In this document: positions 48,213 to 57,601 of the stretch, piece after piece | Position numbering within the stretch: position 1 is the stretch's first letter | How the letters are laid out: every line of letters begins with the position of its first letter | From: an uncultured Alphaproteobacteria bacterium | GTDB taxonomy: Bacteria > Pseudomonadota > Alphaproteobacteria > HIMB59 | Length of the DNA stretch: 64,000 nt | Direction of reading: 5' to 3' | Assembly: GCA_902616855.1 (NCBI GenBank) | Contig: CACMUL010000003.1 | Location: forward strand, 1 to 64,000 | Translations under genes and position numbers: made by a program | The notes under the pieces: generated by a model | Told to the model about the DNA's origin: nothing | Database searches by the model: none | Seen by the model: only the letters and a program-made list of their open reading frames with translations

Positions 48213-48271
48213 CAAAAATTATTATTAGTTAAAGAGGACGGGTAATATGTACTTAAGAGGAATAAGTTTTA

Positions 48272-48973
48272 ATGAATAAAATGCTTCTCCCTTACGACAT
48301 TGTAGGGGGGTCTTTCTGGTTAATTTCTGTTGGCATGATTGGTGCCACATTGTTTTTCTTTTTTGAGCGTAGCAAAGTAAGCACAAGATTTCATACACCG
48401 ATGACAATGATAGCTGTTGTATGCTTGATGTCCTCTATACATTATTTTTTCGTAAAAAATCTCTGGGTAGTCAGCGGCACCGCCCCGACTTTATTAAGAT
48501 ATATAGATTGGTTTCTTAACTTTCCAATGCTTGTGCTTATTTTTTATGCAATGCTTATGTCAGTTGTCAAAGTTAAACAAGGCATGTTCTGGAGATTATT
48601 GGTTGGAACTTTAGTTTTTGTTGTAGCAGGTTTCTTAGGTGCAGCGGGTTATATGAGCAAGACATTAGGTTTCATTGTTTGGTTAGCTGGATGGTTGTAC
48701 ATCCTCGGTGAGCTATATGTTGGAGAGGCCGGAAGAGCAAATGCTAGATGCGGAAACGAAAATGTACAAATGGTTTTCTTCTCGAACAGACTTATAATTA
48801 CAATTGGATGGGCTATATATCCAATGGGGTATTTCATAGAGCATTTGGGCGGGGGCATTGACCCCAATAGTGTTAATGTGATTTATAATTTAGCAGACTT
48901 TTTAAATAAAATAGTTTTTGGTTTAATAATTTACAAAGCAGCAATACAAGACATGAGAGTTAATGGACAATAA
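48272..48973 (+). CDS. Proteorhodopsin-family microbial rhodopsin with D-N-I motif
   Basis: 233 aa, 7 TM; LLRYIDWFLNFPMLVLIFY (helix C), IGWAIYPMGYF, YNLADFLNKIVFGLIIY with retinal Lys213. Confidence 0.95.
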   Translation: MNKMLLPYDIVGGSFWLISVGMIGATLFFFFERSKVSTRFHTPMTMIAVVCLMSSIHYFFVKNLWVVSGTAPTLLRYIDWFLNFPMLVLIFYAMLMSVVKVKQGMFWRLLVGTLVFVVAGFLGAAGYMSKTLGFIVWLAGWLYILGELYVGEAGRANARCGNENVQMVFFSNRLIITIGWAIYPMGYFIEHLGGGIDPNSVNVIYNLADFLNKIVFGLIIYKAAIQDMRVNGQ

Positions 48974-49000
48974 CATCAACTTAGGAGGTGATAAATAGGT

Positions 49001-50989
49001 ATGAACATTACTAGTGGTGCAGATATTATTGCAATAATAATCTTAATAGCGTTAGCAATAGCAATTATAGTTTACTTGCTACATTGGCTGTACAGGCGTT
49101 CCTCAAAGGAAATAGCGTTTGTTAGAACTGGTATGGGAGGTGAACAAGTTGTGATCAGCGGAGGTGCCTTCGTTTTGCCTATTATTCATAACATTACCTC
49201 AGTGGGTATGAAAACTCTTTGTATAGAGGTTCAACGAAACGGGAGTAAATCTTTTATCACAAAAAATAGAATGAGGGCTGAAGTAACCGCTGAATTCTAC
49301 GTTAGAGTAGCGCCTACAACTGAAGCTGTCTCAATAGCCGCGCAAACATTGGGAAATAGAACACTAGAGCCTGATCATTTAAAAGAACTTGTTCAAGGTC
49401 GTTTTGTTGATGGATTAGGTGTTGTTGCCGCAAAAATGAGCCTTGATGAAATTCAAGAGAATAGATCTGAGTACATTAAAAATGTTGCATCTCATGTTGA
49501 AGAAGCAATTAAGCACACTGGTTTGGAGTTAGAGACCGTGTCTTTGACATCTCTTAACCAAGCTCCCGTGGGTGTATTCGACCCTTCAAATACATTTGAT
49601 GCTGAGGGTTTAACTCAAATAACAGAATTTACTCAGTCACGTAAAAAGAAAAGAAATGATATTGAGAAAGATACAGAGGTAAGTATTCGAAATAAAAACC
49701 TCCAATCTATCAAGCAAACTCTTGAAATTGAAAAAGAGGAAGAATTTTCAAAGTATCAACAAAAACGTGAAATTGAACAACAAAGAGCTATCGAAAATAC
49801 TGAGACAGTAAAAACAAAAGCTGAGAAAGACAAAGAGTCTGAGCTGGCTGAAATCTCCTCAGAAAAAGATATTGAGATTGCTAAGATTAGCAAGAAAGAC
49901 TTTGTTGAGATGGAAAAAAGTTTACAAGAAACTAAACTTATCCAAGAAATTGAGAAAAGAAGAAAAGAACAAAATGAGTTTAAACAACAAACTTCTATCG
50001 AGATTAAACAGAAAGATATTGAGACAGAAAAAACTATTCTTGAATTGGAAAGAGATGTTGAATTCAGTCGTCTAGAAAAACAAAGATCAGTTGATATTAA
50101 ACTTGCTGAGGAAAAAGCTCAAACAGCAAAAGAAGAGGCTAGAAAAAGATATGAGTCTGAAGAGGCTTATATTATGGCTGAGGAGCAAATTAAAAATGCA
50201 AAAACTGCTCAACAGAAAAATGTTGATGCGTTCAAAATTGCTGCTGAGCAAGAGACAAGAGTCTTAGATATTGAAAAGGCAAAAAGAATAGAAATTGAAG
50301 AAAAGCAAAAACAAATGGAAGTCCTAGAAAAATCTAAGTCAGTCTTAAAAACTAAAATGGAAGAAGAAAATGCTCGCGCTAAGGCTGTAGAAGCTGAGGA
50401 AAAAGTCAACACCATTAGAGATGTTGAACAAGCTGAGAAGACAAAAGCTCTTGGAGTAATAGACGCTAGTAAAAATGCTGAGAGAGAAAAGTTAGCATCG
50501 ATGGCTGCGAAAATTAGATATGAAATTGAAGCAGCTGGCAAAAAAGCCCTAAATGAAGCGGAAAATGCTAGAAGTGATGCAAGTAGAAGAAGTGCACTTA
50601 GACAAAAACTCGCTGAAAAAATTGAGGGTATTATTAGAGAATGGGTTAGACCAATGCAAAACATTGACTCAATTAAAGTTGTCGATGTAAATGGATTACC
50701 TGGATTTAGTCAAGGAGGAGGAGCTGAAGGAAGCGGCAACGCTGATAACCCCTCTGCGTCCTCAGGTGGATATTCCAAAAAAGGATCTTTAGCAGATAAT
50801 GTTGTGAATTCTGCTCTTCGATATAGAGCACAACAGCCGTTCTTAGATAGTCTTTTAAAAGAAATTGGTATGTCGCCCGGTGAGGCAAGCAATATCAGGA
50901 ATATTTTAGGTGACTACGATGATCCTAAGAAGGACAAGCATATGAGATTTGATGAACAAGCCACAAAGACACCCAGGAAAAAGAAATAG
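49001..50989 (+). CDS. Flotillin/YqiK-like SPFH-domain membrane protein with long coiled coil
   Basis: 662 aa; N-terminal TM, FVRTGMGGEQVVISGGAFVLPIIHNI, ~350-aa Lys/Glu-rich coiled coil. Confidence 0.88.
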   Translation: MNITSGADIIAIIILIALAIAIIVYLLHWLYRRSSKEIAFVRTGMGGEQVVISGGAFVLPIIHNITSVGMKTLCIEVQRNGSKSFITKNRMRAEVTAEFYVRVAPTTEAVSIAAQTLGNRTLEPDHLKELVQGRFVDGLGVVAAKMSLDEIQENRSEYIKNVASHVEEAIKHTGLELETVSLTSLNQAPVGVFDPSNTFDAEGLTQITEFTQSRKKKRNDIEKDTEVSIRNKNLQSIKQTLEIEKEEEFSKYQQKREIEQQRAIENTETVKTKAEKDKESELAEISSEKDIEIAKISKKDFVEMEKSLQETKLIQEIEKRRKEQNEFKQQTSIEIKQKDIETEKTILELERDVEFSRLEKQRSVDIKLAEEKAQTAKEEARKRYESEEAYIMAEEQIKNAKTAQQKNVDAFKIAAEQETRVLDIEKAKRIEIEEKQKQMEVLEKSKSVLKTKMEEENARAKAVEAEEKVNTIRDVEQAEKTKALGVIDASKNAEREKLASMAAKIRYEIEAAGKKALNEAENARSDASRRSALRQKLAEKIEGIIREWVRPMQNIDSIKVVDVNGLPGFSQGGGAEGSGNADNPSASSGGYSKKGSLADNVVNSALRYRAQQPFLDSLLKEIGMSPGEASNIRNILGDYDDPKKDKHMRFDEQATKTPRKKK

Positions 50990-50998
50990 GTATAAAAC

Positions 50999-51388
50999 AT
51001 GAGTATAGATGTAAAATCCTGGGCAAAAAAATATAAAGAGCTTACTGAAAAAGATGAAACCATAAAAGCGATGGCTAAATATTATACTTGTTCATTTCTT
51101 TTCGACATGGGTAGTGTGAAAGTAATTATCGAGATGCATGATGGAAAGGTAAAAAATATTAATACCAACCCTGGTGGTTTAGATCCATATGACTTTGCAC
51201 TTAGGGCATCAGAGCAAACATGGAGAGAGTTTGCAAAGCCTGTTCCAAAACCTATGTTTCATGGTATCTATGCAGCCTCATTTAGAGAAGACCTTAAAAT
51301 CGAGGGCAATCATTTAGTCTTAATGCAAAATCTTAGAAACTTTACTGTTCAATTTGAATTGCTAAGACAATCAGGAGTCCCAGTATGA
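50999..51388 (+). CDS. Small conserved protein, possibly SCP2-like
   Basis: 129 aa; FLFDMGSVKVIIEMHDGKVKNINTNPG; fold assignment weak. Confidence 0.6.
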   Translation: MSIDVKSWAKKYKELTEKDETIKAMAKYYTCSFLFDMGSVKVIIEMHDGKVKNINTNPGGLDPYDFALRASEQTWREFAKPVPKPMFHGIYAASFREDLKIEGNHLVLMQNLRNFTVQFELLRQSGVPV

Positions 51389-51413
51389 TCAAGAGAATTG
51401 AAAGGAAAAATTT

Positions 51414-52277
51414 ATGGCAGTAAAACATCATGACCCAATAGGTAGATACGTTACCATCGAGGTAGATGGTCAACAGTATAAAGTCTTTTATCTTTCAAAT
51501 GGAAAAGGCACTCCATTAGTATGTCAGCATACTGCTGGATGCCACAATCATCAGTGGAGAGGATTACTGGAAGATGAAGAAATTACTCAAAATTATCAAG
51601 TTATCGCTTACGACCTTCCAAGACATGGTAAATCAGATCCACCTCATAATACAGAATGGTGGAAAGAGGAATACAAATTAACAGCAGAGCATTACTGTAA
51701 TTTTATTGTAGAACTTTGTAAGGCCTTAGACCTTGAAAACCCTATATTTATGGGTTCTTCTTTTGGAGGAAACGTGGCTCTTCAATTAGCTCTGAAGTAT
51801 CCTAATAAATTTAAAGCTGTGATCCCTGTCGAGGCTGCGCATTATTCCCCTGGCTTTTATATTGATTGGTGGAGGCATCCTCATGCCAATGCAGCTCAAG
51901 TGTGTGGTAGTGGTGTTTGGGATTTAATGGCCCCACAATCTCCAGATATGGATAGATGGTTAACTTGGCATTATTACACTCAAGGATCAGAGGCTTTTAA
52001 AGGAGACCTTCATTTTTATTCAGTTGATCATGATTTAAGAGATGAGCTACAAAATATCGATGGTCACAAGTGCCCTGTTATCATGCTGACTGGTACTTAT
52101 GACTACCTAACCCCTCCCGAAGCAACAGAAGATACTGCCAGACAAATAAAAGGAGGAGTTTATATTGAAATGAGAGATATTGGTCATTTCCCGATGAGTG
52201 AAAACCATGAAGTCTTTAGAGTATATTTATTAGAGGCACTCAGAATTATTAAGGAAAAGACTGATTACAACTCTTAA
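51414..52277 (+). CDS. Alpha/beta hydrolase
   Basis: 287 aa; nucleophile elbow FMGSSFGGNVALQLAL, YDLPRHGKSDPP, DIGHFPMSENHEVF. Confidence 0.92.
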   Translation: MAVKHHDPIGRYVTIEVDGQQYKVFYLSNGKGTPLVCQHTAGCHNHQWRGLLEDEEITQNYQVIAYDLPRHGKSDPPHNTEWWKEEYKLTAEHYCNFIVELCKALDLENPIFMGSSFGGNVALQLALKYPNKFKAVIPVEAAHYSPGFYIDWWRHPHANAAQVCGSGVWDLMAPQSPDMDRWLTWHYYTQGSEAFKGDLHFYSVDHDLRDELQNIDGHKCPVIMLTGTYDYLTPPEATEDTARQIKGGVYIEMRDIGHFPMSENHEVFRVYLLEALRIIKEKTDYNS

Positions 52278-52291
52278 TTCAAGTTTGAGTT

Positions 52292-54346
52292 ATGGTCGCT
52301 AATCTTTATTGGTTTTTTTTCTTTCTTGTCCTTTATATAAGCTTTTGTCTTTTTTGGGGAGCTAGAACTCTTAGAAAAAATAAAACCCCTGAGGCTTACT
52401 ATTTAGCAGATAGAAGTGTATCTCCTTGGGTATTCTTTTTCTCTGCAACGGTAACTACATTTGCAGGCATAACTATCATTTCTTTTCCATCATTAATTTA
52501 TGCAGATGGATACTCTTTTCTAGCTACTGCTGCAATAGTAATAACAATTCCTCTCGGAAGTATACTATTTTTTAAAAGGCAGTGGATGCTAAGTAGAAAA
52601 TTTAATTTTATCACTCCAGGAGAGATGTATTATAAATATTATCAAAGTAATACTCTTAGAATTGTAGTACTAATAATCGGATTATTTTTTGCTGTTCCAT
52701 TTCTTGGTATAATTATTGGATCAACAGGTAATGTTGTAGAGTTTATTAGCGGAGGTGAAATAACTAGAGACTCTGCAATGTGGGCACTAACTGCTGTTGT
52801 TTTATTTTATATAGTATCTGGTGGATTTAAACCCATGGTGAGTGTAAGCGTTGTTCAATCATGGTTATTTTTTGTTTTTTTCTTAGCAATTGGTGTTGGT
52901 GTATTTAATTACTTAGGAGGTTTAAGTTTTTTTGAAGACCTATCTATTGCGAATAGCTTTATATCTTTCGGAGCCTGGGGAACTACTGGAGGTTACGGAG
53001 GCGGTGATATTTCAGGATATTTCAACGTTCCTGGTGTAATTCAGTGGGTTGCAGGTATTGGAAAAAACAACCCATTAGGAGGACCTTGGACAGCAGTTAT
53101 GATTTTATCCTTTACTCTCTCTTATATGGGTATTGTGCTTTCTCCTACATTTTCGATGTGGAGCTATTCAGTAAAATCACCGAGGTCATTTTATTTTTAT
53201 CAAGTTTGGGGTTCAGGTGCTGTTGTTGGAATATTTTTATTTATATTCGCCCCTTTATTAGGTGTAGGAGCACATCTTCTTGGAGCTAATAGTATTGTTA
53301 ATTCAAATGGTTTTGCCATTAACCAAATATTCCCTGAGTTAAGTCTACAAAATATATCATCTTTAATTTATGTGTTTGTTGAAAGCTTTAGTAATCTCTC
53401 ACCAATTATTGTTGGATTTTTAGCAATATCCATAATTGCTGCGCTGCAATCTACATTATCTGCTTTCTTAATGACTTCAGGCAGCATGGTGGCAAGAGAT
53501 CTCTATAGACCATATATCGATAGTAACCCTACATGGAAAAGGGAGTTATTAGTTGCTAGGTTAGCGATGTTGTTATTAAGCCTAGCGGCACTGTATCTTG
53601 CAACTTTTTTTGAAACTTCTCTAATACTACTTGGTGGATTAGCAATCGCTTTTGGTTTCCAATTGTTTCCTGTTTTACTTGGAATGCTTTGGTTTAAATG
53701 GATCACAAGAGGTGGGGCAATTCTTGGACTCATCACCGGATTAGGTTTTGTAACTTTAGCTGAAACTTTTGGTCATAAACTAACAGGAAATTCTCTTCCT
53801 TGGGGGCGATGGCCACTAACAATCTACTCTGGGTTATGGGGTTTATTCTTTAATGTGATTGTATGTTTTTTATCCTCTATATTTGCAAGTAATGATACAG
53901 ATAAAGAACATCGAGCGTCATTTCATAATTTTTTAAATGAACATATGGGTATTCACCCATCAAGAAAAAAAATAAAATCTCTTGCTTATGTCTTCTTTTT
54001 AATTTGGGCATTCTTCTCTATCGGCCCGGGTTTAATTTTCGGAAACTTAATATTTGGTAGTGCGGATCAAAGTTATGATAATTGGGTGATGGGAGTCCCT
54101 TCACTATGGGCTTACCAAATAATTTGGTGGGTAGCTGGTATATTTCTAATTTGGTTTTTAGCCAATAAGATGGACTTATCGACTTTGCCAAAAAAACCCA
54201 TACTAAATGGTGATGAACATTTGGCACCTGACGATGTTGAGGAGCAAGGAAACTATATTGACAGAATGGGAGGAGGATATGGTTGGCCACTTATATTAAT
54301 AGGTATGGCTGTGGCAACTGTAATACTTTCCGTTTATGCATTATGA
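52292..54346 (+). CDS. Sodium:solute symporter (SSS) family protein
   Basis: 684 aa, many TMs; YYLADRSVSPWVFFFSATVTTFAGITIISFPSLIYADGYSF, ISIIAALQSTLSAFLMTSGSMVARDLYR. Confidence 0.88.
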   Translation: MVANLYWFFFFLVLYISFCLFWGARTLRKNKTPEAYYLADRSVSPWVFFFSATVTTFAGITIISFPSLIYADGYSFLATAAIVITIPLGSILFFKRQWMLSRKFNFITPGEMYYKYYQSNTLRIVVLIIGLFFAVPFLGIIIGSTGNVVEFISGGEITRDSAMWALTAVVLFYIVSGGFKPMVSVSVVQSWLFFVFFLAIGVGVFNYLGGLSFFEDLSIANSFISFGAWGTTGGYGGGDISGYFNVPGVIQWVAGIGKNNPLGGPWTAVMILSFTLSYMGIVLSPTFSMWSYSVKSPRSFYFYQVWGSGAVVGIFLFIFAPLLGVGAHLLGANSIVNSNGFAINQIFPELSLQNISSLIYVFVESFSNLSPIIVGFLAISIIAALQSTLSAFLMTSGSMVARDLYRPYIDSNPTWKRELLVARLAMLLLSLAALYLATFFETSLILLGGLAIAFGFQLFPVLLGMLWFKWITRGGAILGLITGLGFVTLAETFGHKLTGNSLPWGRWPLTIYSGLWGLFFNVIVCFLSSIFASNDTDKEHRASFHNFLNEHMGIHPSRKKIKSLAYVFFLIWAFFSIGPGLIFGNLIFGSADQSYDNWVMGVPSLWAYQIIWWVAGIFLIWFLANKMDLSTLPKKPILNGDEHLAPDDVEEQGNYIDRMGGGYGWPLILIGMAVATVILSVYAL

Positions 54347-54393
54347 TGATAAAGTACTTAAAAATGAGGAGGAATAAGAATTTTTCGTATTGT

Positions 54394-54410
54394 GTTTCAT
54401 TATTTGGAAC
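54394..54410. promoter_or_regulatory. Imperfect palindrome GTTTCA-TTATT-TGGAAC upstream of the DMFase-like operon
   Basis: 6-5-6 inverted repeat with one mismatch; matches TTYCA-N5-TGRAA pattern seen at 42115 and 48198. Confidence 0.4.
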
Positions 54411-54451
54411 AAAAAACTGTGCGAAAGGTTAACAATATCTAAAATAGAATT

Positions 54452-54880
54452 ATGTCTGATTACAGCTATAAGCACCCGTCAAACGTCCAATTAAATAAAG
54501 GGCATAAACACACTGATGATTTTATTACCAAAAAATACATATTAAAAATGTTGAGAGATCCTCAAAAATTAAAATCTCTAATTGAAGAGCATAGAGCAAC
54601 TCCAATTGGAAGGGCTGCTACTCGAGACCACGGCGTTATTCAGCACAGTCAAGATCTCCAAACATTATTAGATAAGTTAAGAAGAGGAAGTAAAGAAAAT
54701 GGTTTTGTAACTGTTTGTTTAAGAAGGCATGAAGATTATAGAGTTGGAATAACAACAGGAGTTAGAGGTGAGCCAGTTGAAATTACTGAAGACTCTTATT
54801 CATCTGAGGAAGCATGTGAACATGCAATATTTTTAAAAAGAATTAACAGACTACTTGAGGAGTATAGTGGGGAAGAGTAA
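54452..54880 (+). CDS. N,N-dimethylformamidase small (alpha) subunit-like protein
   Basis: 142 aa; EDYRVGITTGVRGEPVEITEDSYSSEEACEHAIFLKRINRLLEE resembles DmfA1; directly upstream of the large subunit. Confidence 0.75.
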   Translation: MSDYSYKHPSNVQLNKGHKHTDDFITKKYILKMLRDPQKLKSLIEEHRATPIGRAATRDHGVIQHSQDLQTLLDKLRRGSKENGFVTVCLRRHEDYRVGITTGVRGEPVEITEDSYSSEEACEHAIFLKRINRLLEEYSGEE

Positions 54881-57234
54881 TGTTAAAAATAACAGGTTAT
54901 AGTGATAAGTACTCAGCTCACCCTGGCGAAGAGGTTAAATTTTATATTAATGCTGAATACAATGACAGTTATGAAGTTCAATTAGTCCGCTTAATACACG
55001 GTGATACAAATCCTGAAGGCCCAGGATATAAAGAGGCCGAAATAGATGCTAGTTGTAATGGAACCTATCAAGGGAAAAACCAGAGAATACATGGTGGATC
55101 ATATATCATCATGCCCCAACACGATAATTTAAATTTAGAAAGCTTCACTATGCAGGCTTACATTTTCCCAACCACCCCTGACAAAGGCAGACAAGGAATT
55201 TTCACCAAATTTAATGAAGAAGAAAAAAAAGGCTATGGCCTTTTCGTTAATGATGAAGGCTGTTTATCTGTAGAAATTGGTGATGGCTCTCAGGTTGTTA
55301 CTGTCTCCTCAGAAAAAAAGCTTTTAAGAAAGGTCTGGTATCTTGTTATTGCAACATTTGATGCTCAATCGAGAAGGCTTACCCTTCATCAAGAACCCAG
55401 AGTTACATCTACAAATGGTGGCTTGGGTATGGCTATTTTGAATCCAATTGAAGAAACCTCAGCTATTATTGAGACCACTAGCTCAGTTTTACCTGCTGCT
55501 AATGACGCTCCATTGTTAATTGCTGCCACAACACTCAATAATAGATCAGGCAGACATATTTCTGGCGGACATTTTAAAGAGGTATCTCACCCTATTGAAT
55601 TACCTGAGCAAACAAAGACATTTAATGGAAAGATAGACAGACCTAGATTATCTAATATTGCGCTATCGAAGGCTGAAATTGAAACACTTGCATCAAGCTA
55701 TGATGAGTGTAATACCACTGTCAGGTCAACAGTCGTAGGTGCCTGGGATTTTCATGCGAATATTGGCAAAAACATTGCCTCTACAAAGATTGTTGATACT
55801 TCTCCAAATAATCACCACGGATTTATTATTAATATGCCAAACAGAGGTATGACAGGACATAACTGGACAGCGGATGAAATGGTTTTCCATCATAAACCTG
55901 AGGAATACGGTGCAATTCATTTTCATGACGATGATATAGACGATGCAAGATGGGATGTAGACTTTACTTTAAAAGTACCTGAGGGATTAAAAAGTGGTGT
56001 TTACGCTGCAAGACTAAGAGTAGACGGACGAGAGGAATCAGAAAATGAGGACTATATTCCATTTTGTGTTAAACCTCCCAAGGGGACAGCAACTGCAAAA
56101 ACTTTATTCTTATTGCCTACTAATAGTTACATGGCTTACTCCAATGATAATCTTGGAACCAACTCTGTGGTAGCACAATTGCTTGCAGGTAAAGTGCCTG
56201 TGCTTGAGCCGGCAGATTTATATTTAAATGAACATAGAGAATACGGGCTATCAACTTATTCACTTCACTCAGACGGACATGGTGTATCAATATCGTCAAG
56301 ACTAAGACCAATCCTTAATATGAGACCCAAATACAGACATTGGCTTTCTCCTTCATTATGGCAACTCAATGCCGACTTACATCTTACTGATTGGTTAGAA
56401 GAAAAAGGTTTTGATTTTGATGTTCTGACAGACGAGGATTTGGAACATGAAGGTATAAATTTATTAAATCGTTATAAAGTTGTGATGACTGGAAGTCACC
56501 CTGAGTATTCATCTGAGAAATATATGGATGCTTTAGAGTCATATCAAATGCAGGGTGGTAGATGTTTTTATCTAGGATCAGATGGATTTTATTGGATTAG
56601 TGAGTATCATCCTGACAACCCTAATATTACCGAAGTTCGAAAAGGTGAAGCAGGCACAAGAGCATGGACATCTAACCCAGGTGAATACAATAATGCTTTT
56701 GATGGTAAATATGGAGGTATGTGGAGAGCTCGAGGAAGAATACCTTCTAAAGTTTGTGGGTTAACTTTTACATCTTATGGATTTGACGTGTCCTCATACT
56801 ACAAAAGAGAAGAAGATAGTTTTAAACCTGAATGTTCATGGATCTTTGAGGGGATTGGAGCAGATGAGGTGATTGGTGATTTTGGCTTAGTTGGTGGAGG
56901 AGCTGCCGGTTTGGAGTTAGACAGATACGACTTAGAATTTGGAACCCCACATAATGCTTATTATTTGGCTCGCTCGCAGGATCACTCTAATATGATGTTG
57001 CAAGTTAACGAGGAAATACACTTTGCTGTTCGTGGTTACTATGGTGGTGGTCATGAAAATCCAATGGTCAGAGCTGATATGATTTACTATAAAACACCTA
57101 ACAATGGAGCAATGTTTGCACCAGGGTCTTTGGCTTGGTGCGGTAGTCTCTCACATAATAATTACAATAATAATGTCTCTAGAATAATGGAAAATACGCT
57201 TAAAGGTTTCTTAAAGGACGGGCCTTTACCTTAA
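54880..57234 (+). CDS. N,N-dimethylformamidase large (beta) subunit-like protein
   Basis: 784 aa; LamG-like N-terminal half plus LLPTNSYMAYSND, VVMTGSHPEYSSEKYMDALESYQMQGGRCFYLGSDGFYW, DFGLVGGGAAGLELDRYDLEFGTP. Confidence 0.88.
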   Translation: MLKITGYSDKYSAHPGEEVKFYINAEYNDSYEVQLVRLIHGDTNPEGPGYKEAEIDASCNGTYQGKNQRIHGGSYIIMPQHDNLNLESFTMQAYIFPTTPDKGRQGIFTKFNEEEKKGYGLFVNDEGCLSVEIGDGSQVVTVSSEKKLLRKVWYLVIATFDAQSRRLTLHQEPRVTSTNGGLGMAILNPIEETSAIIETTSSVLPAANDAPLLIAATTLNNRSGRHISGGHFKEVSHPIELPEQTKTFNGKIDRPRLSNIALSKAEIETLASSYDECNTTVRSTVVGAWDFHANIGKNIASTKIVDTSPNNHHGFIINMPNRGMTGHNWTADEMVFHHKPEEYGAIHFHDDDIDDARWDVDFTLKVPEGLKSGVYAARLRVDGREESENEDYIPFCVKPPKGTATAKTLFLLPTNSYMAYSNDNLGTNSVVAQLLAGKVPVLEPADLYLNEHREYGLSTYSLHSDGHGVSISSRLRPILNMRPKYRHWLSPSLWQLNADLHLTDWLEEKGFDFDVLTDEDLEHEGINLLNRYKVVMTGSHPEYSSEKYMDALESYQMQGGRCFYLGSDGFYWISEYHPDNPNITEVRKGEAGTRAWTSNPGEYNNAFDGKYGGMWRARGRIPSKVCGLTFTSYGFDVSSYYKREEDSFKPECSWIFEGIGADEVIGDFGLVGGGAAGLELDRYDLEFGTPHNAYYLARSQDHSNMMLQVNEEIHFAVRGYYGGGHENPMVRADMIYYKTPNNGAMFAPGSLAWCGSLSHNNYNNNVSRIMENTLKGFLKDGPLP

Positions 57235-57237
57235 ACT

Positions 57238-57597
57238 ATGAAAAAACAAAATATGCAGGAGATTCCATGGGGGAAAGAGACACTTGGCGCTCTGGATACT
57301 CCGTTAAATGAATTAGAAAAAAAAGCACTTCAAAATCTAGACATCGATAAATTAAACGATATGGCAGAGTGCCTTTTTGCTTTGAATAATAGACATTATG
57401 GTCCTATTCCTGGAACATATATGGTCATGTGTGTTGAACCCGGTAAAACCTGGTGTGTTGGACAGCTCAGTGCTGATAGAGCAAAACCTTTTGTTCTTTT
57501 TCCTGAACTTGTTTTCGACTCAGTTGAAAAAGCAACAAAAGCTGCCGAAGCTCTTAAGGCTGAAAAAGCTGAGAGCGTACCCTGTAGAAATATCTAA
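57238..57597 (+). CDS. Hypothetical protein
   Basis: 119 aa, tightly packed in the operon. Confidence 0.6.
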   Translation: MKKQNMQEIPWGKETLGALDTPLNELEKKALQNLDIDKLNDMAECLFALNNRHYGPIPGTYMVMCVEPGKTWCVGQLSADRAKPFVLFPELVFDSVEKATKAAEALKAEKAESVPCRNI

Positions 57598-57601
57598 CGA
57601 C

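Noticed and set aside
48060-48245. 61-aa ORF before the rhodopsin
   Set aside because: Mostly overlaps the permease 3' end; composition looks non-coding and no clear domain.
48272-48973. Calling the rhodopsin a proton pump
   Set aside because: The donor carboxylate is replaced by Ile and Thr by Asn, so pump activity cannot be assumed from sequence.
50209-50664. 151-aa minus-strand ORF
   Set aside because: Antisense shadow of the Lys/Glu-rich flotillin coiled coil; low-complexity Ser/Phe/Ala composition.
57398-57601. N-terminal part of the ORF extended to 57877
   Set aside because: Overlaps the upstream 119-aa gene in another frame; the cupin domain begins at the in-frame ATG at 57602.
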